Origin: Lewinella sp. LCG006
GTDB lineage: Bacteria; Bacteroidota; Bacteroidia; Chitinophagales; Saprospiraceae
Direction: 5' to 3'
DNA: 64,000 nucleotides
Assembly (NCBI RefSeq): GCF_040784935.1
Contig: NZ_CP160680.1
Coordinates: 4,372,501-4,436,500, forward strand
The notes under the pieces are model-generated. The model searched no databases. It worked only from the letters and a program-made list of their open reading frames with translations, and was not told the origin of the DNA. A program made the position numbers and the translations under genes. This document shows, in pieces, positions 25,501-33,472 of the stretch; position 1 is the stretch's first letter, and every line of letters starts with the position of its first letter.

Positions 25501-25755
25501 TGTTCCAAGGGGTACTTCTTTGGGATCGAACCCCGTGTAGCTGTAGATAAGGGCTTCGGCACCTGCTGGCACCCGAATTTCGTAGGCACCATTCAGATCC
25601 GTTACGGTTCCGGTGCTGGTACCTTTTACTAAAACACTGGCACCAATCATAGGAGTGCCATCAGATTCTGTCACGGTTCCTGTGACAGTACGTTGGGCCT
25701 GGAGTACCAAAAAGGAACTGCAAAACAGGCCAAAAAGCAATAGAATTCGTTTCAT
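22582..25755 (-). CDS. SusC/RagA-type TonB-linked outer-membrane transporter
   Basis: This 1,057-residue protein has a signal peptide (ending VLQAQ), an N-terminal carboxypeptidase-like regulatory domain (about 22-100; TVTGTVTESDGTPMIGASVL), a TonB plug (ETNIINAIGGRVSGVQ, RIIIRGNSSFLGDNQPLFVI) and a 22-strand barrel ending GYNVALNVTF. It imports oligomers together with the SusD lid, powered by TonB. There is no adjacent ECF sigma/anti-sigma pair or SusR-like sensor. The nearest regulator is the LuxR-type protein upstream on the same strand. Substrate unknown. Confidence 0.94.
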   Translation of the reverse strand: MKRILLLFGLFCSSFLVLQAQRTVTGTVTESDGTPMIGASVLVKGTSTGTVTDLNGAYEIRVPAGAEALIYSYTGFDPKEVPLGTSTVMDIVLSEGITLETAVVTALGIERERKALTYAVEEVGGDALAQNRETNIINAIGGRVSGVQTTSSGGQAGSSARIIIRGNSSFLGDNQPLFVIDGVPVDNSQIFGGGQNDANGGGNGDSPLFFGGTTNRAVDIDPNNVETMTILKGAAATALYGSRAANGVVLITTKSGSQGSKPKITFSSNYGFSEARLPELQNKYAQGLNGTYFNGADPAQQIATSWGPLVDTLRVDADGNYDPNGNPVTVYNNAEDFFRQGSNFDNALSISGGNATSDYYLSYANRIEEGIVRNNDMDRHSLLAKFNTQLSDRLRIGAGITYTNTDVTTVTEGNGRQSYMWTVYAAPITYNLQGDNPQDYLNEDGTQRLFRTARNNPYFTVDNNRLTSNVNRFLPNFSLSYELMDGLRLTNRFGADVYFDRRLYREVIGTIGTFPTGRIYEDNINSRQFNNDITLNYNRQFNDINLDVLVGNQINDRATDRIFTQGVNLAVPNFFDLSNAATITTSQSNSQRRLIGAYASATIGYKSFLYLTLTGRNDWSSTLPKDNRSYFYPSVSGSFVLTDAIPGLQGNKVLSFLKVRAGYAQVGNDAPVYATQTNLYAQSSIGDGQRGSILFPFNGTNGFTISNIIGNPELKPEQTEEIEFGVEAYFFNSRIHVEGTYYDRTTNDQIFQAPVAGSSGAVSRLVNAGSMQNEGVEFLLEVTPIKTNFFQWDIGGTFTKNTNRVISLTDGVDNIRLGGFTNPGIYIVRDQGYGVIWGSQYERNDAGQVLIDSDPNSGTYGLPLRAAANLGVIGNTQPDWFAGLRTTFHFGNEKTGKFSLFGLLDIRQGGDILNLDNFYLNFYGVTKQTEDRTGENSFVFPNGVLADGSPNNIEVPYDENYWRVNFGRAMEDLVEDGSFVRLREVTLSYSLPKSLLGKTLIDDLNIAFTGRNLYLNAPNFTGADPESSLYGSANGQGFYNFITPGTVGYNVALNVTF

Positions 25756-25982
25756 AAAAAGTGAGTTTTATTAAAACATCTCATAAGAATCCCTCCCAAA
25801 AGATCACAGCGGACCCAGAGGTATATTATCTGACCGTAAAAACAAATGTTTACCCTTGCTCCTGGTGCTTATCGCAACAGAAGGCTAGATGACCATGTGC
25901 TTGATCATGCCAAAGGGTAGAAAAAAATTATAAGTGTGGAGCGTCAGCGTTTTCCGGCCAATTCTGATGATTCAGAAAAGTT

Positions 25983-26003
25983 GCCGGATCACAAGGATCC
26001 GGC
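25983..26003 (-). terminator. Hairpin after the LuxR-type gene
   Basis: GCCGGATC-N5-GATCCGGC is a perfect 8-bp stem. On the minus strand it follows the LuxR-type stop by ~65 nt and is trailed by AACTTTTC, a weak T run. The rest of 25756-26068 is the leader of the SusC gene, in which I see no clear motif. Confidence 0.6.
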
Positions 26004-26068
26004 AGCCAACTACTAGTATGAAAAAAACGCTCAATAGTATGAAATTATAGCTCGGCAATACAAGAGGA

Positions 26069-26692
26069 TTATCCGCCTTGATGACCGAGTTCATAGGCGC
26101 GAGCCACCGCTTCGTGGCGGGACTTTACGTCTAATTTCTTGTAAATGTTTTTTAGGTGAAAACGTACCGTATTCTGGCTTACAAATAAGCTTTCAGCGAT
26201 CTCACGGTAATTCTTTCCCTGGCAGAGCAAATGGTAAACTTCCTGTTCCCTTTCCGAAAGATTGTCGCTCCGACGCTGCGCTCGAAAAGAATCCATAATG
26301 CGTTTGGTAGCATCCTTACTCAGGGGTGTTTCACCCTGTGCAAGCTGTCGAATGGCCGTTTGTACGACTGCCGGAAAACTATCGGAGGAAATAAAGCCCG
26401 CTGCTCCAGAACGAAGCACGGCAAAGAAATGCTCATCAGTAAGATTAGTTGCTAAAACCAATATTTTAGCATCAGCCTGAGCAGCCTGCGTTTTGTCAAA
26501 CAAATGGAGGCTATCGTCCTTAGGCATCAAGCCCAAGAGTATTACTTCAATAGGTGGACCATCAACTTCTTGCGGTATGGCATTGGCTGTAGCAAAAGCA
26601 CCTACGCATTGTGCGTCGGGCATTTTGTCCACAACTGCTTGCCAGGCCGTACGCAAAGAGCGACTGGCCGTAACAATCGCTACGGTTATCAT
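26069..26692 (-). CDS. LuxR/NarL-type regulator with a degenerate receiver domain
   Basis: This 207-residue protein has a receiver-like domain (about 1-115) and a LuxR HTH (about 140-203; LSEREQEVYHLLCQGKNY, VSQNTVRFHLKNIYKKL). The receiver lacks the phosphorylation site: the beta-3 strand reads VILLGLMP where an Asp is expected, and the acidic pair after beta-1 is replaced (VTASRSL). Thr/Ala and Lys-like positions are also altered. It probably works without phosphorelay. It is encoded upstream of susCD on the same strand but is separated by a hairpin, so it may or may not control that pair. No partner kinase is seen. Confidence 0.85.
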   Translation of the reverse strand: MITVAIVTASRSLRTAWQAVVDKMPDAQCVGAFATANAIPQEVDGPPIEVILLGLMPKDDSLHLFDKTQAAQADAKILVLATNLTDEHFFAVLRSGAAGFISSDSFPAVVQTAIRQLAQGETPLSKDATKRIMDSFRAQRRSDNLSEREQEVYHLLCQGKNYREIAESLFVSQNTVRFHLKNIYKKLDVKSRHEAVARAYELGHQGG

Positions 26693-27112
26693 TTAAACAG
26701 TTTGTCGGGTGATGTAACACTACCGCCGATGGACGTGCTACTCAAAATTAGTCAAAAATGCTCCTAGTGTTGACTAATATAAACGTGAATAGTCTTGGAA
26801 TCAGGAAGGCTATTTATCCCTCCAAATTTTCCGCGGCTATTCCCAAACAATGACGAATCATACGGTCAATGGGTTGCAGCTATTGGATACTTACTGTTGG
26901 ATACTTTCGTCTTGTTATGCTATGCGAGACCCCTTAAATAAGGTGTCCCAAAAATCCGCATTATTCATCTGGGCTCCAAGGTAGCCGGATTTGTGCGCCC
27001 AAACAACCACACACCTGGGTAGCTTTGGTGAATGGGGCACGAGTTGCAGTGAAAGAGCCGGAACTGGTAAGGTGGATGACATTATGGGAGCTTGGTTTGC
27101 TGGTTAGAAGGT
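26693..27112. other. Gene-free stretch
   Basis: No credible reading frame, RNA or strong hairpin is visible in this ~420-nt interval. Short frames here use TTG or GTG starts and have no recognisable content. It leads into a tandem repeat array. Confidence 0.5.
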
Positions 27113-27456
27113 ACTTTTACACCCTTCCACTTTTCCAACCCTTACACCTTTTCAGTTGCGGAGTGCGGTTTAAAAATTCCGACTTCCCACTTCTGACTTC
27201 CGACCTTGAGCAGTTGATGGTTGATGGTTGATGGTAACCCTTACACCCTTCCACTTTTCCAACCCTTACACCTTTCTGGGTGCGGAGTGCGGTTTAAAAT
27301 TCCGACTTCCCACTTCCGACTTCCGACCTTGAGCAGTTGATGGTTGATGGTTGTTGGTAACCCTTACACCCTTCCACTTTTTCAACCCTTACACCTTTTC
27401 AGGTGCGGAGTGCGGTTTGAAAATTCCGACTTCCCACTTCCCACTTCCGACCTTAA
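27113..27456. repeat. Three-copy tandem repeat (~124 bp unit)
   Basis: Equivalent points of the units lie at 27121, 27245 and 27368. Each unit contains ACCCTTCCACTTTTCCAACC, GCGGAGTGCGGTTT, AATTCCGACTTCCCACTTC, GACCTTGAGCAGTTGATGG and a short TGATGGT run. It is the reverse complement of the unit found at 12964-13168. The array ends ~60 nt before the alcohol dehydrogenase start. Small frames inside it are repeat artefacts. Confidence 0.9.
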
Positions 27457-27519
27457 AAATACTTGGTTGGTTTTGAAAAACTTATTAGAGTATCTTGTGT
27501 GAAGCAAAATCATACCTAC

Positions 27520-28560
27520 ATGCGAGCATTGATTTACGAGCAATTTCAGGGGGAGCTAAGCATTCAGCAAGTTGCTGATCCTGATCCTTCCGACGGGGGA
27601 GTCGTGGTGAAGATATTGGCAACAGGCCTTTGTAGGAGCGACTGGCACGGGTGGATGGGGCACGACCCTGACATCAAGCTTCCACACGTGCCTGGGCATG
27701 AATTGGCGGGGACGGTAGTGGCTCTTGGTAAAAAAGTTAGTGGATTGAAAATAGGCGACCGTGTGACGGTTCCATTTGTGTCGGGCTGTGGCCATTGCGG
27801 ACAGTGTATTGCTGGTAACCACCAGGTTTGCGATCACCAATTCCAGCCTGGCTTCACACATTGGGGATCTTTTGCGGAGTATGTAGCCCTCGATTATGCG
27901 ACTATTAATGTTGTGAAATTACCAGAGGAAATTGCTGATACGACTGCGGCGACATTGGGTTGCCGATTCATTACCGCCTTTCGGGCAATTGTTGACCAGG
28001 GGAAGGTGTCTGGTGGACAGCATGTCGCTATCCATGGTTGTGGTGGAGTGGGTTTATCGGCCATCATGATAGCAACCGCATTGGGAGCCCAGGTGACGGC
28101 GATAGATATTGACCCCGCTACTTTGTTATTGGCGCAAGAACTTGGTGCCACTACGACCATCAATGCCTTACAAAATGACCGCGTCGTTGAGGAGATCAAA
28201 ATGACAACAGGTGGCGGTGCCCATGTTTCCTTGGATGCACTGGGTAGTGCTATAACCTGCTTTAATTCGATCGCCTGCCTGCGCAAGCGTGGTAAACATA
28301 TTCAGGTAGGTTTAATGACGGGCGACCATCAACACCCCAAAATACCTATGGATAGGGTGTTGGCTGATGAATTGGAAATTATTGGTAGCCACGGTATGCA
28401 AGCCTTCCGTTATGCGGAGATGCTGACGATGATTAAACAAGGCCGTTTGCAACCTGAAAAACTTATCGAAAAAACAATTACTTTAGAAGAGGTCATTGTG
28501 GCTTTACCCGAGATGAATAATTTCAAAAACAAAGGTGTGATAGTGATTAATAAGTTTTGA
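27520..28560 (+). CDS. Zinc-dependent alcohol dehydrogenase (MDR family)
   Basis: This 346-residue cytoplasmic enzyme has the catalytic-zinc residues ([10 protein letters not shown] and [10 protein letters not shown]), the structural-zinc cysteines in [16 protein letters not shown], and the Rossmann motif [14 protein letters not shown] with a following acidic residue (IDIDPATL) that favours NAD(H). It oxidises alcohols or reduces aldehydes; substrate unknown. The ATG at 27520 (MRALIYEQF) is chosen; a TTG 57 nt earlier would start inside the repeat edge and add an untypical leader. Confidence 0.9.
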   Translation: MRALIYEQFQGELSIQQVADPDPSDGGVVVKILATGLCRSDWHGWMGHDPDIKLPHVPGHELAGTVVALGKKVSGLKIGDRVTVPFVSGCGHCGQCIAGNHQVCDHQFQPGFTHWGSFAEYVALDYATINVVKLPEEIADTTAATLGCRFITAFRAIVDQGKVSGGQHVAIHGCGGVGLSAIMIATALGAQVTAIDIDPATLLLAQELGATTTINALQNDRVVEEIKMTTGGGAHVSLDALGSAITCFNSIACLRKRGKHIQVGLMTGDHQHPKIPMDRVLADELEIIGSHGMQAFRYAEMLTMIKQGRLQPEKLIEKTITLEEVIVALPEMNNFKNKGVIVINKF

Positions 28561-28659
28561 TTGAGCTATCTTTATATCCTGTATTGAAGGACAATAAATC
28601 TCTAAAAACAACAACCCGTCGATTCTCATACCAAAGCCATCCGCACCGCCATTATTAGT

Positions 28660-29493
28660 TTGGTTTCCAATCTGCTCCTGGCGATCGCCAAAGGAGTAGC
28701 TGGAGTGTTGGGTAATTCCTTCGCGCTGATAGCTGATGCTATTGAATCTACGACCGACGTATTTTCTTCTTCGCTGGTATTGCTCGGCCTGAAGTATTCT
28801 ACCAAGCCACCCGATGAAAATCATCCCTATGGGCACGGAAAGATAGAACCCGTAGTGACGTTTATCGTTGTAGGTTTTCTGATTGTCTCGGCCACGATCA
28901 TTGTCACTCAAGCAATTCACAATATCCGGGAGCCTCATGATATTCCCAAGCCCTTTACCTTGATTGTTCTGGGAGCGATCATTTTGGTCAAAGAAATTTC
29001 TTATCGCTATGTTCACCGCAAGGGGCAAGAAGTACAGAGTACCTCCCTGCAGGCCGATGCCTGGCACCACCGCAGCGACGCCATCACTTCATTAATTGCT
29101 TTTTTGGGGATCACCTGGGCCCTTTGGATGGGGCCTGGCTACGAATGTGCCGATGATTGGGCCGCTATTGTAGCGGCGGGCTTTATCGTCTTCAATGCTT
29201 ATCTGATCTTGCGCCCGGCGCTGGGTGAGATTATGGATGAACAATTCTATGATGATATGATTCAGCAAATTCACGACATTGCCGCGAATGTAGAAGGAGC
29301 CATCGAAATTGAAAAGTGTTTTATCCGCAAATCAGGAATGACTTACCATGCCGACATTCACCTCGTTGTAGATGGTGACATCAGCGTAAGAACCGGCCAC
29401 GATATTGCACACCAGCTTAAAGACCACATTCGAGCAGCTATGCCAGAAATGGCGGATGTGTTGGTGCACGTGGAGCCTTGGGAAGGGGAGTAG
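28660..29493 (+). CDS. Cation diffusion facilitator (CDF) metal transporter, 5' end uncertain
   Basis: The frame encodes ~277 residues of a CDF transporter: TM2 site ALIADAIESTTDVFSS, HPYGHGKIEPVVTF, the zinc site DAWHHRSDAITS in TM5, and a cytoplasmic domain with HADIHLVVDGDISVRTGHDI. CDFs export Zn, Fe, Mn or Co by proton antiport. No ATG exists: the frame is open back to a stop at 28603-28605, and the first usable start is the TTG at 28660, which cuts into TM1. The residues just upstream (SHTKAIRTAIISL) look like genuine CDF N-terminus. A one-base shift near 28620 would link them to KDNKSLKTTT in another frame. Confidence 0.85.
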   Translation: MVSNLLLAIAKGVAGVLGNSFALIADAIESTTDVFSSSLVLLGLKYSTKPPDENHPYGHGKIEPVVTFIVVGFLIVSATIIVTQAIHNIREPHDIPKPFTLIVLGAIILVKEISYRYVHRKGQEVQSTSLQADAWHHRSDAITSLIAFLGITWALWMGPGYECADDWAAIVAAGFIVFNAYLILRPALGEIMDEQFYDDMIQQIHDIAANVEGAIEIEKCFIRKSGMTYHADIHLVVDGDISVRTGHDIAHQLKDHIRAAMPEMADVLVHVEPWEGE

Positions 29494-29566
29494 GAAGGAG
29501 GATAGTTCTGTCAAGTAGTGAACCTTATACAGAAAAGCTTATTTCTATTATTAAACTTCTTCTAGT

Positions 29567-30457
29567 ATGAAACGCAGATCCTTCCTTCAATCTTCGGCCT
29601 TGCTGGCTGGAGCAACTTTAGTTCCACAACAAGCATGGCTTCGTAACTTCTTATTGCCAGCGGGTGAGTTGACGGCTATTCGGCGCAACATCAGTTTTTA
29701 TACGGAGCGAGGTGGTACCATCGTAACCTTATTGACCCCTGAACACAGCGTAGTGGTTGATACCCAGTTTCCGGAGCAAGCGGGCAATTTGTTGGCATTG
29801 ATGAAAAATACCAATGCTAAGCCCTTGGATTTATTGGTGAATACGCATCATCACGGTGACCATACCTCGGGAAATATTGCCTTTAAAGGAATGGTGAACA
29901 CCCACGTAGCACACGCCAATTCACTGGCCAATCAGGAAAGGGTGGCGAAAGAGAACGATAAATTGGCGGAGACCTTACTACCCGGCACTACCTACACCGA
30001 TAAATGGTCGCAGCGCATAGGCGACGAAACGGTGAGCCTCCACTATTTCGGTCCCGGCCATACGAATGGGGACTCGATGGTGCATTTTGAAGAAGCCAAC
30101 GTGGTACATACGGGTGACTTGATGTTTAACCGACGCTTCCCCTACATTGATAAGTCAGCCGGTGCGGACATCGGCAATTGGATTGAAGTACTCCGACAGG
30201 CACGTCGGACTTTTGATAAAGATACTTTCTACGTCTTTGGCCACAGTGGAGAGGGCTACCCCGTGACGGGTACTGCAGCCGACCTGAAAGCCATGTCGCA
30301 CTTCCTGAAAATGTCACTGCGCTACGTCAAAAAAGCCAAGCGCCAAGGAACAACGCTGGAACAATTGCTGGAAAAAACGACCACCATCCCCGGTGCTCCG
30401 GAATACAAAGGCGGCGGCATTGAACGCGTGTTGAACGCGGCTTGGGAGGAGATTTAG
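29567..30457 (+). CDS. Exported MBL-fold metallo-hydrolase
   Basis: This 296-residue protein has a Tat-like leader (KRRSFLQSSALLAGATLV) and the metallo-beta-lactamase fold with its zinc ligands: NTHHHGDHTSGN (about 95-106), FGPGHTNGDSM, VVHTGDLMFNRRFP and YVFGHSGEG. The layout resembles periplasmic SoxH/QH-type or class-B-like hydrolases, and not RNA-processing MBL enzymes. A folded, metal-loaded export route fits the twin arginine. Substrate unknown. It is convergent with a serine hydrolase across a repeat-rich spacer. Confidence 0.88.
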   Translation: MKRRSFLQSSALLAGATLVPQQAWLRNFLLPAGELTAIRRNISFYTERGGTIVTLLTPEHSVVVDTQFPEQAGNLLALMKNTNAKPLDLLVNTHHHGDHTSGNIAFKGMVNTHVAHANSLANQERVAKENDKLAETLLPGTTYTDKWSQRIGDETVSLHYFGPGHTNGDSMVHFEEANVVHTGDLMFNRRFPYIDKSAGADIGNWIEVLRQARRTFDKDTFYVFGHSGEGYPVTGTAADLKAMSHFLKMSLRYVKKAKRQGTTLEQLLEKTTTIPGAPEYKGGGIERVLNAAWEEI

Positions 30458-30460
30458 AGT

Positions 30461-30557
30461 GTAAAAGTTGGGTAGGTGTAAGGGTGTAAAGGTTGTAGCT
30501 AACTAACTTTTACACCCTTACACCCTTACACCCTTACACCTTTAAACCCTTACAACC
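30461..30557. terminator. Repeat-built hairpin between convergent genes
   Basis: The spacer is made of GTGTAAAAGTT and GTGTAAGGGTGTAAAGG on the left and complementary AACTTTTACACC and CTTACACCCTTACACC units (about four) on the right, so it can fold in either strand. It would act as a bidirectional terminator for the MBL and serine hydrolase genes. The same words occur in the 13-kb, 27-kb and 60.2-kb repeats. Confidence 0.6.
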
Positions 30558-31628
30558 CTACCTCTCCGCAAAAGAAAACAAACTCACCGACAGTTGAAAC
30601 GCATCTCGCCAGGCGTGGGCGGTGTTGGAGAGGACAATGATAACCGCATTCTTTTCCGGGAGTAGCATCAATTGCCCGGCAGCACCTGTTTGTTCACCGC
30701 TGTGGCCGATGACGGGACCTACAGTTGGATTGTCGCCATAAAGGAAGAGCCCCATGCCGTAGGGGTTGTTTTTACCACGATCAACATCCGGGTAGGTTTG
30801 CATCAATGTGAGGGAACTCGTGGATAGCAAGGTGCCGTTAAGGAGGGCCTGACCAAATTTTAGCATATCGGTGGTGTTGGAATAGATGCCGCCACCGGGA
30901 ACGCGATTGCTGAGGTTGTTGGCCTTGGAAACTTTAATTTTTCCCTTTTGGGTACGATAAAAGAAGGCTGATTTGTTGGGGTACAATTGATCAAAGACTT
31001 CCACACCGCTGTGTTCCATTCCTGCTTTATCGAAAATATTTTCCTGGATGTAATGATTGAAAGATTGGCCACTGGCGACTTCTATCACTCGCCCAAGTAG
31101 TACGTAGCCGTAAGTGGTGTAATAGTATTGGGTGCCGGGCTCGAAAAGCAATGCTCGGTCCTGAAAAACAGTAATGGCTTTGGCGAGGGTGGGGTATTCC
31201 TGCGTAGTTTCAGTCTCTTTGCTGGATAGGTAACCGCCGATGCCGGAAGTATGGTGGAGCAGCTGCCTGGCGGTGATTTTTTGTGCAGCAAAAGCGGGAT
31301 AATCAGGAAGATAATGGATAATTGGGAGATCGAGATCAAGGAGACCCTTTTCGTACAATTGTAAAGCTGCCACCGCTGTGAATGTCTTGGAAATGGAGGC
31401 GATACGCTGTCGGGTATCTACATCACAGGGTGTTTGTTGGTCTTCACTACAATAGCCATCTGCTCCTAGCCAGGTGATCTCATCTGCAACAGCGATGCCT
31501 GCATTGAGGCCCGCAAATTGCTGGTTTGCAATAGTGTTAGCGAGGAGTTCATCGGCCGTGGGAGGCGCTTGGGCCGAAAGGCTATAGCTAGCAAGAAAGA
31601 AGAGGAGGGTAGTGATGGGGTATTTCAT
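30558..31628 (-). CDS. Exported serine hydrolase (class C beta-lactamase/DD-peptidase fold)
   Basis: This 356-residue protein has a signal peptide (about 1-19, ending LSAQ), the SxxK motif S78-ISK81, the tyrosine motif in YYYTTYGYVLLG (Y-x-N is altered to Y-T-T/Y-G-Y) and the third motif as HSGEQTGAAG. These define the beta-lactamase-related family, whose members are esterases, D-aminopeptidases or PBP-like enzymes more often than true beta-lactamases. It is expected in the periplasm or on the surface. No ampR or lytic gene is adjacent. Confidence 0.87.
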   Translation of the reverse strand: MKYPITTLLFFLASYSLSAQAPPTADELLANTIANQQFAGLNAGIAVADEITWLGADGYCSEDQQTPCDVDTRQRIASISKTFTAVAALQLYEKGLLDLDLPIIHYLPDYPAFAAQKITARQLLHHTSGIGGYLSSKETETTQEYPTLAKAITVFQDRALLFEPGTQYYYTTYGYVLLGRVIEVASGQSFNHYIQENIFDKAGMEHSGVEVFDQLYPNKSAFFYRTQKGKIKVSKANNLSNRVPGGGIYSNTTDMLKFGQALLNGTLLSTSSLTLMQTYPDVDRGKNNPYGMGLFLYGDNPTVGPVIGHSGEQTGAAGQLMLLPEKNAVIIVLSNTAHAWRDAFQLSVSLFSFAER

Positions 31629-31728
31629 CGGCTAAGGTTGATTTGGGAGTTTCTGTTTCGAACAAAAATAGTTGGAAGTATACAGGTGATCAATTCATTA
31701 GGGACCATTTGTGGTGAACCTACGCTCC

Positions 31729-32535
31729 TTAGGGACGAAATTGCAACCTTCGCATCAAGTCATCTTTGTAAGCGGGTGTTATGGGCACCTCCATTTGGGT
31801 TAAAACCACCGTTGAGGGGCTCTTCCACTCCAAAAAATGATGGGGATTGATCAGGTGAGAGCGGTGCACGCGCAAAAGGAAAGGTACTGCCTCCAGCATT
31901 TTAGTGAGGGTGCTACGAAGGAGCTTTTTGCGCAAAGCGTCATTTTCTAGATAATAAACAGTAACGTAGTTGTTGGCAGCAGAGATGGCGATGAGATGAC
32001 CCGGTCGAAGCCGCAAAATGTCCAACTTATTGGAGCCACTCAATTGTATCCAATCAGAAGCGCTGACTACTGTAGGAGATGCTGGCACGGTAAATGCTGT
32101 TGCTTTACGTGCGGCAAACCGTCGGGCAAGTACCAACAAGGGAAGTAAAATAACGAGCGTGGGGATATAAATCTCTAAGACAAAACGAGGAAAGCCATAA
32201 TCTCCCCGAACCCAATCCGTAATGTAATAGCGATATGAGGAGGGAAGACAAATAATAGAGAAGAGCAGGAGGATGACCATCTCCAGCAACCCATTCCAGT
32301 ACCCTAATCGACGATAAAGCCAGTTTTGAACAGGAATACAAAGCAGGTAAGAGAAGACCGTAACAAATCCGTACCCAACCATGAGTTGTATCCTGACTTT
32401 TAAGCTAAGCTCCGCCACATCAAAAGGACCAATAATGGCCAGAAAGAGGTACAGCCACGCACCCATCAGGATCGCGATCAGGAGCTGGTGGCGGTAGTTG
32501 GTGGAAGGAGAGGTTTTATCGATCATTGAGACCAA
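31729..32535 (-). CDS. Membrane-anchored LytTR transcription regulator
   Basis: This 268-residue protein has four N-terminal membrane helices (about 17-34, 48-68, 79-98, 118-140), a short linker and a C-terminal LytTR DNA-binding domain (about 165-265; LIAISAANNYVTVYYLEN, LRSTLTKMLEAVPFLLRVHRSHLINP). LytTR domains bind direct repeats. Membrane-tethered forms are common in Bacteroidota and sense unknown signals without a kinase. M1 (32535) or M4 (32526) can start it. The upstream DNA holds three iterated dyads, a likely autoregulatory site. Confidence 0.88.
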   Translation of the reverse strand: MVSMIDKTSPSTNYRHQLLIAILMGAWLYLFLAIIGPFDVAELSLKVRIQLMVGYGFVTVFSYLLCIPVQNWLYRRLGYWNGLLEMVILLLFSIICLPSSYRYYITDWVRGDYGFPRFVLEIYIPTLVILLPLLVLARRFAARKATAFTVPASPTVVSASDWIQLSGSNKLDILRLRPGHLIAISAANNYVTVYYLENDALRKKLLRSTLTKMLEAVPFLLRVHRSHLINPHHFLEWKSPSTVVLTQMEVPITPAYKDDLMRRLQFRP

Positions 32536-32537
32536 TT

Positions 32538-32628
32538 ATACACAAATAAGGGGTGATTTGTGCAAAATACATACACAAATAAGGGGTGATTTGTGTAAAA
32601 TCTATACACAAATCAGGGGTGACTCATT
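32538..32628 (-). promoter_or_regulatory. 33-bp iterated dyads upstream of the LytTR gene
   Basis: ATACACAAATAAGGGGTGATTTGTG occurs at 32538-32562 and 32571-32595 with a diverged third copy at 32604-32628 (period 33 bp, about three helical turns). Each full copy is a dyad CACAAAT-N8-ATTTGTG. The third copy overlaps the 3' end of the VOC gene. Position right before the LytTR start suggests operators for this regulator or another factor. Confidence 0.65.
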
Positions 32629-32999
32629 TTTTCGGTAATGGTATTCGGGAATGCCGGATTGTAAATGAGGCCAATAACATTGTCCCACGGGTCGCGAACG
32701 GTAGCTACAAGCAGGGGACCGCCGACACTGTGAGGTGATTCGTGGGTGGTAGCTCCCAGGTTCAGTAAATGTTGATAAACAGCTTCAATATCCTCTACAC
32801 CCCAATAGGAGAGTACATTGTCGGGCTGGCCAGTAGTGGCCTTTTCTGCGGGCAATAAGCCCAGCTCGAAACCACCAATATTGAAGCCAACATAGAAGGG
32901 CTCATCGAAATAAGGAGCAGTAGAAAAAGCTTTGCTGTACCAGGCTTTAGCTGCTGCTAAATCGGGTACTTGATAGATGGTGGTACGTAATCCGAGCAT
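32613..32999 (-). CDS. VOC family protein (glyoxalase/bleomycin-resistance fold)
   Basis: A protein of ~128 residues shows the VOC beta-alpha-beta-beta-beta pattern: LRTTIYQVPDLAAAKAWYSKAF, EPFYVGFNIGGFELGLLP, GVEDIEAVYQHLLNLGA, VRDPWDNVIGLIYNP. Such proteins are metal-dependent lyases, dioxygenases or drug-binding proteins; metal ligands cannot be fixed by eye. The start MLGLRTTIY (32999) is favoured over a frame start at 33020. The gene ends inside the third copy of the LytTR-upstream iteron, so this small gene and the regulator may be cotranscribed. Confidence 0.82.
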   Translation of the reverse strand: MLGLRTTIYQVPDLAAAKAWYSKAFSTAPYFDEPFYVGFNIGGFELGLLPAEKATTGQPDNVLSYWGVEDIEAVYQHLLNLGATTHESPHSVGGPLLVATVRDPWDNVIGLIYNPAFPNTITEKMSHP

Positions 33000-33160
33000 A
33001 AGCAGGTGGATTAATTTCACGTAAGATACACGAATAATCGCTAAAAAAACTTCGCGCCTACGCGGCTAATAACCTTCGTGTACTTCCGTGATTTAGCGCT
33101 TTCGTGGCTAAAAAAAACTGTTTAGTGGCCAATTTATTCTACAAGGGAAGAACCTACCGT

Positions 33161-33472
33161 CTAAAACATATCCAGCAACAACAGTGCCTCGTCACTCATC
33201 TTACTCTTGTCCCAGGGGGGATCAAACACGACCCGGAGGTCGATATCCGTTACGCCCTCTACGGCGATCACCTTCTCCTGTACTTCCATAGGCATGGAGT
33301 CGGCCACCGGGCACATGGGGCTGGTGAGGGTCATCTCGATGAGTACCTTACCGGCATCGTCGATCTCAATGGTGTAGATAAGGCCCAGCTCGTAGATATC
33401 GGCGGGGATTTCCGGATCCATTACGGTTTTTATGGCGGCAATGATGTTTTCTTTGATAGCCTCTTTATCCAT
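33161..33472 (-). CDS. sufT: DUF59/MIP18-type Fe-S assembly factor of the SUF operon
   Basis: This 103-residue protein matches the DUF59 family (MDPEIPADIYELGLIYTIEI, then MTLTSPMCPVADSMP with the conserved cysteine). SufT/PaaD-like proteins help mature or transfer Fe-S clusters. It is the last gene of the suf operon and overlaps the end of sufE by 8 nt, which suggests translational coupling. The symbol follows common usage for a SUF-linked DUF59 protein. Confidence 0.88.
   Translation of the reverse strand: MDKEAIKENIIAAIKTVMDPEIPADIYELGLIYTIEIDDAGKVLIEMTLTSPMCPVADSMPMEVQEKVIAVEGVTDIDLRVVFDPPWDKSKMSDEALLLLDMF

Noticed and set aside
21144-25755. Complete polysaccharide utilisation locus
   Set aside because: Only the SusC/SusD pair is present; no carbohydrate-active enzyme, sulfatase or hybrid sensor adjoins, so no glycan substrate is claimed.
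27025-27231. 68-codon frame before the alcohol dehydrogenase
   Set aside because: It starts in featureless DNA and runs into the tandem repeat; repeat words account for most of it.
27113-27456. CRISPR array
   Set aside because: The ~124-bp units are direct tandem copies without unique spacers.
29567-30457. Class B metallo-beta-lactamase
   Set aside because: The zinc ligands fit the MBL fold in general, but the Tat-like leader and loop pattern suit other exported MBL hydrolases equally well.
30558-31628. True class C beta-lactamase (antibiotic resistance gene)
   Set aside because: The Y-x-N motif is altered and the third motif is HSG, as in esterases and D-peptidases; there is no ampR. Called serine hydrolase only.
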